A stretch of DNA of 64,000 bases. Source: Cognatilysobacter xinjiangensis (GTDB taxonomy: Bacteria; Pseudomonadota; Gammaproteobacteria; Xanthomonadales; Xanthomonadaceae). Positions within the stretch are counted from its first letter, which is position 1, and every line of letters begins with the position of its first letter. The stretch lies in contig NZ_BMXY01000003.1 of the NCBI RefSeq assembly GCF_014651995.1, forward strand, positions 124,001-188,000, given 5' to 3'. The notes beneath the pieces were generated by a model. It searched no databases, was not told the DNA's origin, and was given only the letters and a program-made list of their open reading frames with translations. The translations under genes and the position numbers were made by a program. Of this stretch, positions 19,491-28,314 are shown in pieces.

Positions 19491-20614
19491 AACCGGGTTC
19501 TCATGCGGACGAGGGTGGCGATGCGCGCGACGAGCGCCTTGCGGTCGCGCGGATCGGGAGGCGTGAGCGCGTCGACGACCTGCGCCTCGGGCAGGCCGGT
19601 GCGCTCGACCAGGCGCTGCACCTGCACGTGGCCCTGCAGCGCGGCGGCCTGCGGGTCGCGGCGGCGCAGGCGCGCGTGGAAGGCGTCGAGCATGGCGAGG
19701 TGCAGTGCGTCGGCCCGGCCGTAACGCCAGTGGTGCGCGCCGCTGGCGGCGACGTGCTCGAGCAGCGAGCGTCGGCCGGCGACCGGCGACGGCACCTGCG
19801 GCCCGAAGCGGCGCATCCGCGCCCACAGCCCGCCGGCCAGCGCGAGCAGCAGCGGCAGCCACACCGGCCAGCCGTGGCGCAGCAGCGTGAGCCACAGCGA
19901 GGGCATGTCGCTGACGTGCACCAGGTGCACCGCGCCGCGACGGTCGCCGCGGGCGATCAACTGGTGGGCGAACTCGGCGTTGTGCTGGTGCCGCAGCGAG
20001 CCCTCGTCGAGGAAACCGAGGCTGGAGACCACGTCGGCACTGCCACGCCCTACCGCCACGCGCGCGAACAGGTCGCCCTTACCATCGCCGATGCGCGGCT
20101 CGGCGCCGGGCGCATCGAACTGCCGGCCCATGCACAGCTCGACCGGCAGGCCGCGCGGCGCGCGGCTGCAGCGCGCGCGATCCAGCCGCGCGTGCACCCC
20201 CATCGCATCCAGCAGCGGCACGCGCACGTGGTGCTCATCGACGCCGGGCTCGAAGGTGTCGCCGACCACGTCGACCGGTGGGGCGGCCACGATCAGATGG
20301 CCACCGCCACGCAGCCAGTCGAGCAGCGGCGCCTCCACGCGCGCGGGCAGGCGCCGCAGGTCGCCGTCGTACAGCACCGTGTCGTGCGGGCCGAGCGCCA
20401 TCGCCGCAGGTTCGAGGCGGCGCCAGTGCCTGACCGTGCGGCCGTCGTTTTCCAGCACCACGCCGAGATCGAACAGCGGATTGCTCGCCGCCTCGCCGGT
20501 GCGCGGGATGTCGACGCTCTCGGTCACGCGCTCGTAGGTGTGCAGCCACCAGGCCACGAGCCCGCCCGCGATCGCGAGGCCGAGCAGCACCAGCAGGGCG
20601 ATGCGCCACTTCAT
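19487..20614 (-). CDS. DUF4350-domain membrane protein
   Basis: The 375-residue protein has an N-terminal anchor (MKWRIALLVLLGLAIAGGLV), a periplasmic part with DTVLYDGDLRRLPARVEAPL and LLDWLRGGGHLIVAAPPV, typical of the DUF4350 GATase-like fold, and a second membrane helix (about 250-270) followed by a basic cytoplasmic tail. The fold resembles inactive class I amidotransferases used as binding modules. It is encoded inside the MoxR/DUF58 unit with 4-base overlaps on both sides. I infer a scaffold role in the same membrane complex; no catalytic triad is visible. Confidence 0.75.
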
Positions 20615-22143
20615 GCGCGCCACCCGAACTGGCGCGCGGCCTCGGCGAGCGCTTCGTCGAACGCATCCTGCGCGGGCAGGCGCTCGGCATAGGCCGCGTA
20701 TTGCCACAGCCGCACCACCCGCGCGAACGTGCGACGCGTCGCCTCGGGCAGCGCTTGCGACGCACGCAGGCACTGCGCCTCGGTCGCGCCCGGCGGCAGC
20801 TCGCGGCCGGTGGCCGCCACCATCGCCTCGACGGCGCCGCGGTACAGCAGCGCCAGCGCATCGCGCGCGCGGCCCTCGTCCCACAGAGCACGCACGCTGG
20901 CGACGACGTCGTCCGGCAACGGCTCGACCGCCGCGGAGGCCTGCTCCCCGACCGGCGTGGCGCGTGCGACGGGCGGCATCGCGAGGCCGCGCAGCCACGG
21001 CAGCCAGTGCTTCGCGGTGAGCACGAGGGCCAGAAGCACGCCACCGGCGAGCAGCCACAACGCCGCGCGGCCGAGCGTGCCGATCAGCGCGCCGATGTGG
21101 TCGAGCCACGCCGGCAGCGGCATTGATCCGCGGTCCTCGCGCGGCTTCTTCGGTTTCCATTGCGACACCGTGCGCTGCGGATGCAGGCGCGGGTCGGCAT
21201 AGGCGCGGTCGACGGCGTCATGGAACGCGCCCGGTTCGACATAGGCCTCGCCGAAAGCCTCGCGCAACGTACGCTCGGTGCGCGTGGGCAGCGGGCAGCC
21301 GGGCGCGCGCTTCGCTTCCGGCGTCGCCGCGATCGACGGCAGCGGCGCCATGAACACCGCGCCGAGCAGCAACGCGGCGCCGCCCGCGGCGAGCAGGCGC
21401 GCACGCAGGCGACGGAACGCGAGCTCGATGTCCCAGCCTTCAATCTCGGTGCGGCGGTTGAGGTAGAGCCCGAAGCCCGCACCGACATAGAACGGCTCCA
21501 GCACGCTGGTCGCCGTCCAGGCCAACGCGTTCTCGATCACCAGCAACCAGGCCGGCGAGTCCTGCAGGTGCTGCCAGAGCAGCATGAACGAGGTGCGCAG
21601 GTATTCGCTGGGCACGAACAGGAACGCGAGCAGCGCCAAGCCGAAGGCGAGCGCCATCTCGAAGTGGAGGAAGGTGAGCGTGGCCAGCGAGGCGACGCCG
21701 TAGGCCGGCCCGGCAAGCACGCGCCGACGCGCGCCCGCCTGCCGCGGATCGCCGCCCTCGAGCACGTCGACGGGCAGCAGCAGCGAACGCGCGGGGCCGA
21801 GGCGTCGCCAGGTGAGATAGCCGAGCATCGCGCGCCCGCCGCCGCGGAACGCGTCGCGCAGGGTGCTGCGCGTGTCCGGTACCTCGCCGAACACCGCGCG
21901 CGACAGCACGAACAGCGGCACCCGGTCGAACACCGGCTTAAGCCACCACATCGCGATCGCCGCGAGCGTGGGCACGCCGATCCAGAACGCCAGCGCATTG
22001 GCGACGGCGAACAGCGGCAGCGTGACCGCCAGCCACGGCGTCCAGATCGCACGCGCATGCCGGCGCACCAGCGCGGTGCCCAACTCCACCGCCTCCCACG
22101 ACGAGCGCGGCCGCAGCACCACGGTGATCGCATCGACCCTCAT
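20611..22143 (-). CDS. DUF4129-type multipass membrane protein
   Basis: The 510-residue protein has about five to six helices in its first 260 residues, a periplasmic middle (EAKRAPGCPLPTRTERTLRE), another helix (about 345-365), and a C-terminal cytosolic DUF4129 domain: ALWDEGRARDALALLYRGAV ... LPEATRRTFARVVRLWQYAAY. DUF4129 is often linked to transglutaminase or MoxR loci. Start and stop overlap the neighbours by four bases. There is no catalytic motif, and the role within the complex is unknown. Confidence 0.75.
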   Translation of the reverse strand: MRVDAITVVLRPRSSWEAVELGTALVRRHARAIWTPWLAVTLPLFAVANALAFWIGVPTLAAIAMWWLKPVFDRVPLFVLSRAVFGEVPDTRSTLRDAFRGGGRAMLGYLTWRRLGPARSLLLPVDVLEGGDPRQAGARRRVLAGPAYGVASLATLTFLHFEMALAFGLALLAFLFVPSEYLRTSFMLLWQHLQDSPAWLLVIENALAWTATSVLEPFYVGAGFGLYLNRRTEIEGWDIELAFRRLRARLLAAGGAALLLGAVFMAPLPSIAATPEAKRAPGCPLPTRTERTLREAFGEAYVEPGAFHDAVDRAYADPRLHPQRTVSQWKPKKPREDRGSMPLPAWLDHIGALIGTLGRAALWLLAGGVLLALVLTAKHWLPWLRGLAMPPVARATPVGEQASAAVEPLPDDVVASVRALWDEGRARDALALLYRGAVEAMVAATGRELPPGATEAQCLRASQALPEATRRTFARVVRLWQYAAYAERLPAQDAFDEALAEAARQFGWRA

Positions 22144-23153
22144 GTGTCGCCGTCCGCATCGCCCGGCAGGCGCCCGCGCCCGCCGCGCCAGAGCCACGCG
22201 CCGACCAGCAGCCACAGCAGCGCCGCCACCGAATACTTCACCGATGCCGGCATCCAGCCGATCGACGACCAGAACGCCTCGATGAAGGCCGCGATCACCA
22301 GCATCAGGAAGACACCGGCGCAGAGCAGCGCGCCGCGGCGGCCGCCTTCGACGAGCGCGTCGATGCGCCGCTGCCGGCCCGGCGCGAGCAGCCGCAGCCC
22401 GATCTGCAGGCCCGCGCCGCCGGCGATCACGATGGCGGTGAGCTCGAACGAGGCATGCCCGCAGACGAAGCGCCAGAACGGGTCGCCATGCCCCACCGCG
22501 TGCAGGTGGCCGGCGACGCCGCCCATGATCAGCCCGTTCATCACCAGCACGAAGATCGAGCCGACCGCGGCGAGCGCGCCGGAGGCGAACGTGCGGAACG
22601 CGATCGAGACGTTGTTGAAGATGTAGAAGCCGAACATCGCGACATCGGTGCCGCCGTCGCGGCCGAGCTTGCGCACGGGGTCGGTCGGGTCGTACATCGA
22701 CTCGAATTCGGTGAGCTGCACCGGCGAGAACAGCGCCGAGGACAACTCGGGCCGCAGCTGGATGGCGACGTACACCAGCACCATCGGCAGGTAGAGCATC
22801 GCCGCGGCGGCGAGCATGCAGCGGGCCTCCTCGCGCACCAGCCGCGGGAAGCCGCCGACGAGGAAGGCCGCGAGGCGGCGCCAGTGCGGAGGCGGCGTGC
22901 GGTAGAGCACGGCGTGGCCGCGCTGCATCAGGCCCTGCAGGCGCGCGGTGAGCTGCGGGCTGTAGCCGCGGCGCAGCGCGAGCGCGAGCTGCTGGGTCAG
23001 GCGCCGGTAGCGCGCGGGAATCTCGCTGTCGTCGAGCGCGCCGTCCGCGCGCGTGCGACGTGCGCGACGCGGGCTGGCGCCGCGCGTGTCGAGCCAGTGC
23101 TCGAAGGCGCTCCATTCGGCCTGGTGGCGCGCGACGAAGGCTTCCTGCTTCAT
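22140..23153 (-). CDS. SpoIIM-like stage II sporulation protein M family membrane protein
   Basis: The 337-residue protein starts MKQEAFVARHQAEWSAFEHW, a signature of SpoIIM-family proteins outside Firmicutes, and then has five to six membrane helices. Characteristic inner segments are FGFYIFNNVSIAFRTFASG and HASFELTAIVIAGGAGLQIG. In Bacillus, SpoIIM is part of the engulfment machinery; in Gram-negatives it is found in MoxR/DUF58/RDD loci with unknown function. It lies second in the six-gene unit. Confidence 0.8.
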   Translation of the reverse strand: MKQEAFVARHQAEWSAFEHWLDTRGASPRRARRTRADGALDDSEIPARYRRLTQQLALALRRGYSPQLTARLQGLMQRGHAVLYRTPPPHWRRLAAFLVGGFPRLVREEARCMLAAAAMLYLPMVLVYVAIQLRPELSSALFSPVQLTEFESMYDPTDPVRKLGRDGGTDVAMFGFYIFNNVSIAFRTFASGALAAVGSIFVLVMNGLIMGGVAGHLHAVGHGDPFWRFVCGHASFELTAIVIAGGAGLQIGLRLLAPGRQRRIDALVEGGRRGALLCAGVFLMLVIAAFIEAFWSSIGWMPASVKYSVAALLWLLVGAWLWRGGRGRLPGDADGDT

Positions 23154-23836
23154 GCGCGGCGTCCCAGCAGCCAGGCGGCGATCGCATAGAGCTTCTCCGC
23201 CGCCTGCGCGCCGCGGGCCTCCACCAGCGGCGCGGCGATGTCGGCGATCTCGTCGCGACGCGCGGGCGTGAGCTGCGGCGCGCGCTCGGCGAAGGCGACG
23301 ATCGCCGCCTGTTCGGCCTGCGGCAACGGCTCACGCGGCGGCTGCGGTGCGATGTCGGGCACCGCCAGCGCGTCCTGTTCGGGCAGCAGGTGCACCACCA
23401 GCGTGCCCGCGATCATGTCGCCCAGACGGCGCCCGGCCGGATCGGCGAGGCAGGCGACGAGGCCGAACGCGTAGCCGAACGGCAGCATGTCGACCACGCG
23501 CAGCAGGTTGCGGGTGAACGACGCGCGCCAGCCCACCGGCGAGCCGTCGGCCGCGATCACGCGCAACCCCAGCGCGCGCTTGCCGGGCGAGCGGCCGTCG
23601 AACAGCACCTCGAAGGCGACGGGATAGAACCAGTACACGAGGAACATCAGCACAGCCATCGAGCCCGTGCCCGCGCGGCCGAGCAGGCCGAACACGATCG
23701 AGGCGACGAACACGACGGCCAGCCGCAGCGCGAAGTCGATCAGCCAGGCCAGCGCGCGCGGCACCGGCCCGGCGACGGGCAGGTGCAGGGCGACGCCTTC
23801 GGGCGTCACCACGTCCAGATGCGTATCGAGCAGCAT
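23150..23836 (-). CDS. RDD-family membrane protein, first gene of the MoxR/DUF58 unit
   Basis: The 228-residue protein holds an RDD domain in its first 150 residues: PRALAWLIDFALRLAVV (R...D), FDGRSPGKRALGLRVIAADG, and RRLGDMIAG, with three membrane helices. A cytoplasmic tail follows. RDD proteins are thought to act in transport or as membrane scaffolds. The promoter of the six-gene operon should lie in the 131 bases upstream, where I see no strong consensus. Confidence 0.8.
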   Translation of the reverse strand: MLLDTHLDVVTPEGVALHLPVAGPVPRALAWLIDFALRLAVVFVASIVFGLLGRAGTGSMAVLMFLVYWFYPVAFEVLFDGRSPGKRALGLRVIAADGSPVGWRASFTRNLLRVVDMLPFGYAFGLVACLADPAGRRLGDMIAGTLVVHLLPEQDALAVPDIAPQPPREPLPQAEQAAIVAFAERAPQLTPARRDEIADIAAPLVEARGAQAAEKLYAIAAWLLGRRA

Positions 23837-23967
23837 GCGGCGTCGCGGCGTCAGCGGATGCGCGACGCGCTACCCACGGATGGCCTCGCGCGGCCGTGCG
23901 CGTCCTGCTGCGTCATGGACTGGTCCCTCGGATTTCCCCGTCGCGACTCTACCGGTCGCGGCGGCGC

Positions 23968-24504
23968 TCAGCCACCGCCGAGATAGCTATCCTTGAGGCG
24001 CACATAGTGCTGCGCCGAGTAGTACAGGCCTTCGATCTCGGCGTCGCGGAGCATGCGCACCTTCCTGCCCGGATTGCCGAGCCACAGCTCACCTTCGCCG
24101 ACCACCTTGCCCGGCGGCACTACCGTGCCGGCGCCGACGAAGCCGTGCTTTCGCACCACCGCGCCGTCGAGCACGATCGCGCCCATGCCGATCAGGACCG
24201 CGTCCTCGATCACGCAGGCGTGGATCACCGCCTTGTGGCCGATGGTGACGTCGTCGCCGATGCGCGTGGCGAAGCCGCCGAGCTTGGCGTGCGGGCCGTC
24301 GTGGCTGACGTGGATCACCGTGCCGTCCTGCACGTTGGTGCGCGCGCCGATGCGGATGAAGTTGACGTCGCCGCGGATCACCGTGCCGGGCCACACGGAC
24401 GTGTCGTCGCCGAGCACGACGTCGCCGATGACGGTGGCCGCCTCGTCGACGTAGGCACGCGCGCCGAGGACGGGGAAATGCTCGAGGTAGGGTCGGATCG
24501 CCAT
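23968..24504 (-). CDS. Gamma-carbonic-anhydrase-family protein (left-handed beta-helix)
   Basis: The 178-residue protein shows hexapeptide repeats (VIGDVVLGDDTSVWPGTVIR, VNFIRIGARTNVQDGTVIHV) of a left-handed beta-helix. The three zinc-ligand histidines of the family are in place (HVSHDG, TIGHKAVIHAC). Such YrdA/CaiE-like proteins bind zinc, and some hydrate CO2, but many have no measurable activity. The gene stands alone between the RDD operon and the divergent aldehyde dehydrogenase gene, with 43 bases between the two starts. Confidence 0.9.
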   Translation of the reverse strand: MAIRPYLEHFPVLGARAYVDEAATVIGDVVLGDDTSVWPGTVIRGDVNFIRIGARTNVQDGTVIHVSHDGPHAKLGGFATRIGDDVTIGHKAVIHACVIEDAVLIGMGAIVLDGAVVRKHGFVGAGTVVPPGKVVGEGELWLGNPGRKVRMLRDAEIEGLYYSAQHYVRLKDSYLGGG

Positions 24505-24547
24505 GCGCGGATTGTAGGCTGTGGCGTCCGCCGGCCGGCCCGAACGC

Positions 24548-25945
24548 ATGAACACGCTGAATCCCGAACTCGTCGCCACGCATGCGCGCCTGCAGGCCGC
24601 CTGGCGCGCGCGCAAGCCCGACCTCGCGCAGCGCGTGGCCGACCTGCGCCGCCTGCGCGGGGCCTTCCACGCGCGGCAATCGACGATGGACGCGGCGATC
24701 CGCGCCGACTTCGGCCATCGCTCCGCGCACGAGAACCTCATAGCCGAGACGCTGATCGTGCTGGCCGAGATCGACCACTGCCTCGCGCACCTGCGGCGCT
24801 GGTCGCGCGCACGCAGCGCGAAGGTCGGCTGGCGCCTGTGGCCGGCGCGCGCGCGAGTGCGGCCGATGCCGGTGGGCGTGGTCGGCGTGATCGCGCCCTG
24901 GAACTATCCGGTCAACCTTGCATTGGTGCCGCTGGTGAGTGCGATCGCCGCCGGCAACCACGTCTACCTGAAACCGTCGGAGCACACGCCGCGCACCAGC
25001 GAATGGCTGCGCGAGTTGCTTGCCGACGTGTTCCCGGGCGATCGCGTCGCCGTCGCCATCGGCGGCGCCGACGTCGGCGCCGACTTCGCCGCGCTGCCGT
25101 TCGACCATCTGCTTTTCACCGGCTCCACCGCGGTGGGCCGCAAGGTCATGGCCGCGGCCGCGCCGAACCTCACGCCGGTGACGCTGGAACTCGGCGGCAA
25201 GGCACCGGCGATCGTCTGCCCGGATTTCGAAGTCGAAACCGCCGCCGCGCGCATCGCCACCGGCAAGTGGTTCAACGCCGGGCAGACCTGTATCGGCGTG
25301 GACTACGCGCTGGTCGATGCGACACGCCGCGATGCGTTCGTCGAGGCGATCCTCGCGCAGCTTCGCGCGCGTTACGGCGACCTCGCTGCCTCGCCCGACT
25401 ACACCCGCATCATCAACGGCGCGCAGTACGCGCGACTCTCCGGTTACGTCGAGGAAGCACGCGCGGCCGGCGCGACGGTGATCGCGCCGTTCGGCGACGG
25501 CGACGCGGCCACCCGCCTGCTGCCGCCGGTGCTGGTCGTCGACCCGCCGTCGTCATTGCGACTGATGCGCGAGGAGATCTTCGGCCCGATCCTGCCGGTT
25601 CTGTCGTACGCCACGCTGGACGACGCCGTCGCGCGCATCGCGTCGCTGGAGCGCCCGTTGGCGATGTACCCCTTCAGCCACGCGCGCGCGAACGTCGAGA
25701 CACTGGTCGACGGCACGCTCGCCGGCGGCGTCACCGTCAACGACACGCTGCTGCATTTCGGCGCGCAGGGCCTGCCGTTCGGCGGCATCGGCCCCAGCGG
25801 CATGGGCGCGATCCACGGGCAGGCCGGCTTCGACACCTTCAGCAAGCTGCTGCCGGTGTTCCAGCAGCGGCGCCTCGCCGTCACCGACCTGCTGCGGCCG
25901 CCCTATTCGCGGCTGGACCGCGTGATCCGCTGGCTGGCGCGCTGA
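24548..25945 (+). CDS. Coniferyl-type aldehyde dehydrogenase (ALDH3-like)
   Basis: The 465-residue enzyme oxidises aldehydes with NAD(P)+. Landmarks: VGVIAPWNYPVNLALVPL (cofactor), FTGSTAVGRKVM, LELGGKAPAIV (general-base glutamate), FNAGQTCIGVDY (catalytic cysteine), and REEIFGPILPVL. The absence of a long C-terminus and the PWNYPVNL motif place it near ALDH3/coniferyl aldehyde dehydrogenases, whose substrates are aromatic or fatty aldehydes. The ATG at 24548 is chosen; a GTG 27 bases earlier is in frame but has no better signal. Its stop abuts that of the convergent threonine aldolase gene. Confidence 0.9.
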   Translation: MNTLNPELVATHARLQAAWRARKPDLAQRVADLRRLRGAFHARQSTMDAAIRADFGHRSAHENLIAETLIVLAEIDHCLAHLRRWSRARSAKVGWRLWPARARVRPMPVGVVGVIAPWNYPVNLALVPLVSAIAAGNHVYLKPSEHTPRTSEWLRELLADVFPGDRVAVAIGGADVGADFAALPFDHLLFTGSTAVGRKVMAAAAPNLTPVTLELGGKAPAIVCPDFEVETAAARIATGKWFNAGQTCIGVDYALVDATRRDAFVEAILAQLRARYGDLAASPDYTRIINGAQYARLSGYVEEARAAGATVIAPFGDGDAATRLLPPVLVVDPPSSLRLMREEIFGPILPVLSYATLDDAVARIASLERPLAMYPFSHARANVETLVDGTLAGGVTVNDTLLHFGAQGLPFGGIGPSGMGAIHGQAGFDTFSKLLPVFQQRRLAVTDLLRPPYSRLDRVIRWLAR

Positions 25946-26950
25946 TCAGGCGAACGCGCGGAACGCCTCGATGGTGCGCGCGACGCCATCGTCGTCCACG
26001 TCGAGGTGCATGACCAGGCGGATCGTCGGCAGGTAGCCGGTCGAGATCACGATGCCGTGCGCGGCCAGGTGCGCCTTCAAGGCGGCCTGGCGCTCGACGG
26101 GCGTGTCGACGAACACCATGTTGGTATGCGCCTGCGCGGGCAGGCCCAGCGCGGCGAGTTCGCGCGCCAGCGTGTCGGCGCGGCGGTGGTCATCGGCCAG
26201 GCGCGCGACGTGGTGGTCGAGCGCGTGCAACGCGCCCGCGGCGAGGATGCCGGCCTGGCGCATGCCGCCGCCGCAGACCTTGCGCCAGCGCTTCGCCGAT
26301 TCGATCAACACGCGCGAGCCGGCGAGCACCGAACCCACCGGCGCGCCGAGGCCCTTCGACAGGCAGACCGACACGCTGTCGAAATGCCGCGCGATGTCGC
26401 CGGCCGGCACGCCGAGCGCGACGGCGGCGTTGTACAGGCGCGCGCCGTCGAGGTGCAGCGCGAGGCCGTGGTGGTCGCAGAACTCGCGCGCATCGCGCAG
26501 GTAACCCATCGGCAGAACGCGGCCGTGCCAGGTGTTCTCCAGCGCGAGCAGGCGCGTGCGCGCGAAGTGCGGGTCGACCGGCTTGATCGCGCGCTCGACC
26601 ACCTCCAGCGGCAGGCTGCCGTCGGCGGCCTGCGGAATCGGCTGCGGCTGGATCGAGCCGAGCACCGCCGCGCCGCCGCCCTCGAACTTGTAGGTATGCG
26701 CGTCCATGCCGACGATGTATTCGTCGCCGCGCGCGCAATGCGCCATCAGGCCGATGAGGTTGGCCTGCGTGCCGCTGGGCGTGAACAGCGCGGCCTCGAA
26801 GCCGAGGTCGGCGGCCACGCGTTCTTGGAGCGCGATCACCGTCGGATCCTCGCCGTAGACGTCGTCGCCGACCTCCGCGCGCAGCATCGCCTCGCGCATC
26901 GCGGCCGTGGGACGGGTGACGGTGTCGCTGCGCAGGTCGATGGGCATCAT
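25946..26950 (-). CDS. ltaE: Low-specificity L-threonine aldolase
   Basis: The 334-residue PLP enzyme cleaves L-threonine or L-allo-threonine to glycine and acetaldehyde. [20 protein letters not shown] is the family's N-terminal signature, and [13 protein letters not shown] contains the PLP lysine; [11 protein letters not shown] and [13 protein letters not shown] are also typical. Two ATGs lie in tandem at the start and either may be used, as neither has a clear ribosome binding site. Acetaldehyde from this reaction could be oxidised by the neighbouring aldehyde dehydrogenase, but the opposite strands argue against a formal operon. Confidence 0.9.
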   Translation of the reverse strand: MMPIDLRSDTVTRPTAAMREAMLRAEVGDDVYGEDPTVIALQERVAADLGFEAALFTPSGTQANLIGLMAHCARGDEYIVGMDAHTYKFEGGGAAVLGSIQPQPIPQAADGSLPLEVVERAIKPVDPHFARTRLLALENTWHGRVLPMGYLRDAREFCDHHGLALHLDGARLYNAAVALGVPAGDIARHFDSVSVCLSKGLGAPVGSVLAGSRVLIESAKRWRKVCGGGMRQAGILAAGALHALDHHVARLADDHRRADTLARELAALGLPAQAHTNMVFVDTPVERQAALKAHLAAHGIVISTGYLPTIRLVMHLDVDDDGVARTIEAFRAFA

Positions 26951-27018
26951 GGCCGGGCGATCGGGTTCGGGCCCGCGATCATGCCAGCCGGGCTGGCGGC
27001 TGCGGCTAGACTTCCGTC

Positions 27019-27813
27019 ATGAAGATCGCCAGCTGGAACGTCAATTCCCTGAACGTGCGGCTCCCGCACCTCGAGCAGTGGCTCGCGGCCGCGCGCCCCG
27101 ACGTGGTCGCGCTGCAGGAAACCAAGCTCGAGGATGCGAAGTTCCCGGACGCCGCGCTCGCGGCGGCGGGCTACCGCAGCGTGTTCTCCGGGCAGAAGAC
27201 CTACAACGGCGTGGCGATCCTCTCGCGCATGGACGGCCCCGGCGGCGGCGCGATCGAGGACGTGCAGGTCGGCATTCCCGACTTCGAGGACGAGCAGAAG
27301 CGCGTGCTCGCCGCGACGGTGAACGGCGTGCGTGTCGTCGATGTCTACGTGGTCAACGGGCAGTCGGTGGGCAGCGACAAGTACGCCTACAAGCTGCGCT
27401 GGCTCGATGCGCTGCATGCCTGGCTGTCGGGCGAGATCGCGCGGCATCCGAAGCTGGTGCTGCTCGGCGACTTCAACATCGCGCCCGACGAACGCGACGT
27501 GCACGATCCCGTGTACTGGAACGAGGAACGCATCCTCACCTCGCGCGCCGAACGCGATGCACTCGATCGCCTGCGCGCGCTCGGCCTGCACGACGCGTTC
27601 CGCGCGCTCAATCCCGACGATCGCAGCTTCAGCTGGTGGGACTACCGCCAGTTCGCGTTCCGCCGCAACCTCGGCCTGCGCATCGACCTGACGCTGGTGT
27701 CGGACGCGCTGAAGAGCGGGTGCGTCGCCGCCGGCATCGACAAGGAGCCGCGCAAGTGGGAGCGGCCGAGCGACCATGCGCCGGCTTGGGTCGAGATCGG
27801 CGATCACGAGTGA
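27019..27813 (+). CDS. xth: Exodeoxyribonuclease III (AP endonuclease)
   Basis: The 264-residue enzyme of the Xth family removes abasic sites and 3' blocks during base-excision repair. Active-site segments: MKIASWNVNSLNVRL, LQETKLED, YNGVAILSR, LLGDFNIAP, FSWWDYR and RPSDHAPAWVEI with the catalytic aspartate-histidine pair. TAGACT (27007-27012) ends six bases before the ATG and no ribosome binding site is visible, so the transcript may be leaderless. A strong bidirectional terminator follows 20 bases after the stop. Confidence 0.95.
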   Translation: MKIASWNVNSLNVRLPHLEQWLAAARPDVVALQETKLEDAKFPDAALAAAGYRSVFSGQKTYNGVAILSRMDGPGGGAIEDVQVGIPDFEDEQKRVLAATVNGVRVVDVYVVNGQSVGSDKYAYKLRWLDALHAWLSGEIARHPKLVLLGDFNIAPDERDVHDPVYWNEERILTSRAERDALDRLRALGLHDAFRALNPDDRSFSWWDYRQFAFRRNLGLRIDLTLVSDALKSGCVAAGIDKEPRKWERPSDHAPAWVEIGDHE

Positions 27814-27833
27814 TTCGCACGAAGCCGCATAAC

Positions 27834-27863
27834 GAAAAAGGCCCGGAAATCCGGGCCTTTTTC
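27834..27863. terminator. Bidirectional intrinsic terminator between xth and glsB-like genes
   Basis: A perfect 13-bp inverted repeat, GAAAAAGGCCCGG / CCGGGCCTTTTTC, with an AAAT loop. A-rich and T-rich arms on both sides allow termination of both convergent transcripts. Confidence 0.9.
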
Positions 27864-27882
27864 GTCGAAACCGTGTCGCCTG

Positions 27883-28155
27883 TTAACGCACGCGGCCGCG
27901 ACGGAACAGGTTGACGATGGCGAGCAGGACGACGGCGCCCAGCAGCGACATCAGCAGGCCCGACAGCGAGAAGTCGCCGTTGTTGATGCTGCCCGCATCA
28001 CCCAGCAGCATGCCGCCCAGCCAGCCGCCGAGGAACGCGCCGACGATGCCGACGACGATGTTCATGAGCGCGCCCTGCTGGGCGTCGGTCCGCATGATCA
28101 TGCTGGCGACCCAACCGATGATGCCGCCGACGATCAGCCAAATGATGAAGCTCAT
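27883..28155 (-). CDS. GlsB/YeaQ/YmgE-family small membrane protein
   Basis: The 90-residue protein is transglycosylase-associated (GlsB/YeaQ) by pattern: IIWLIVGGIIGWVASMIMR, a MNIVVGIVGAFLGGWLGGML helix with the typical GxxGxxxGG packing, and a third helix before a basic RRGRVR tail. GGAG lies seven bases upstream of the ATG. The family is linked to general stress responses, without a known biochemical activity. The 159-base region upstream probably holds its promoter. Confidence 0.9.
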   Translation of the reverse strand: MSFIIWLIVGGIIGWVASMIMRTDAQQGALMNIVVGIVGAFLGGWLGGMLLGDAGSINNGDFSLSGLLMSLLGAVVLLAIVNLFRRGRVR

Positions 28156-28314
28156 GGGGTTTCTCCTTTCCAGTCAGAGGGTGAATTCGGCACCCCTGCG
28201 ATGGGGGCGAGCTCAGTCTGGGAAGGCGGCTGTGACGGGCGCGTATTAAATCCGCCGCGTTTTCAGGCGTTTGCCGACGCGCGGCGTCGGCATTGCGTGA
28301 AAGTGGCCGTGCGT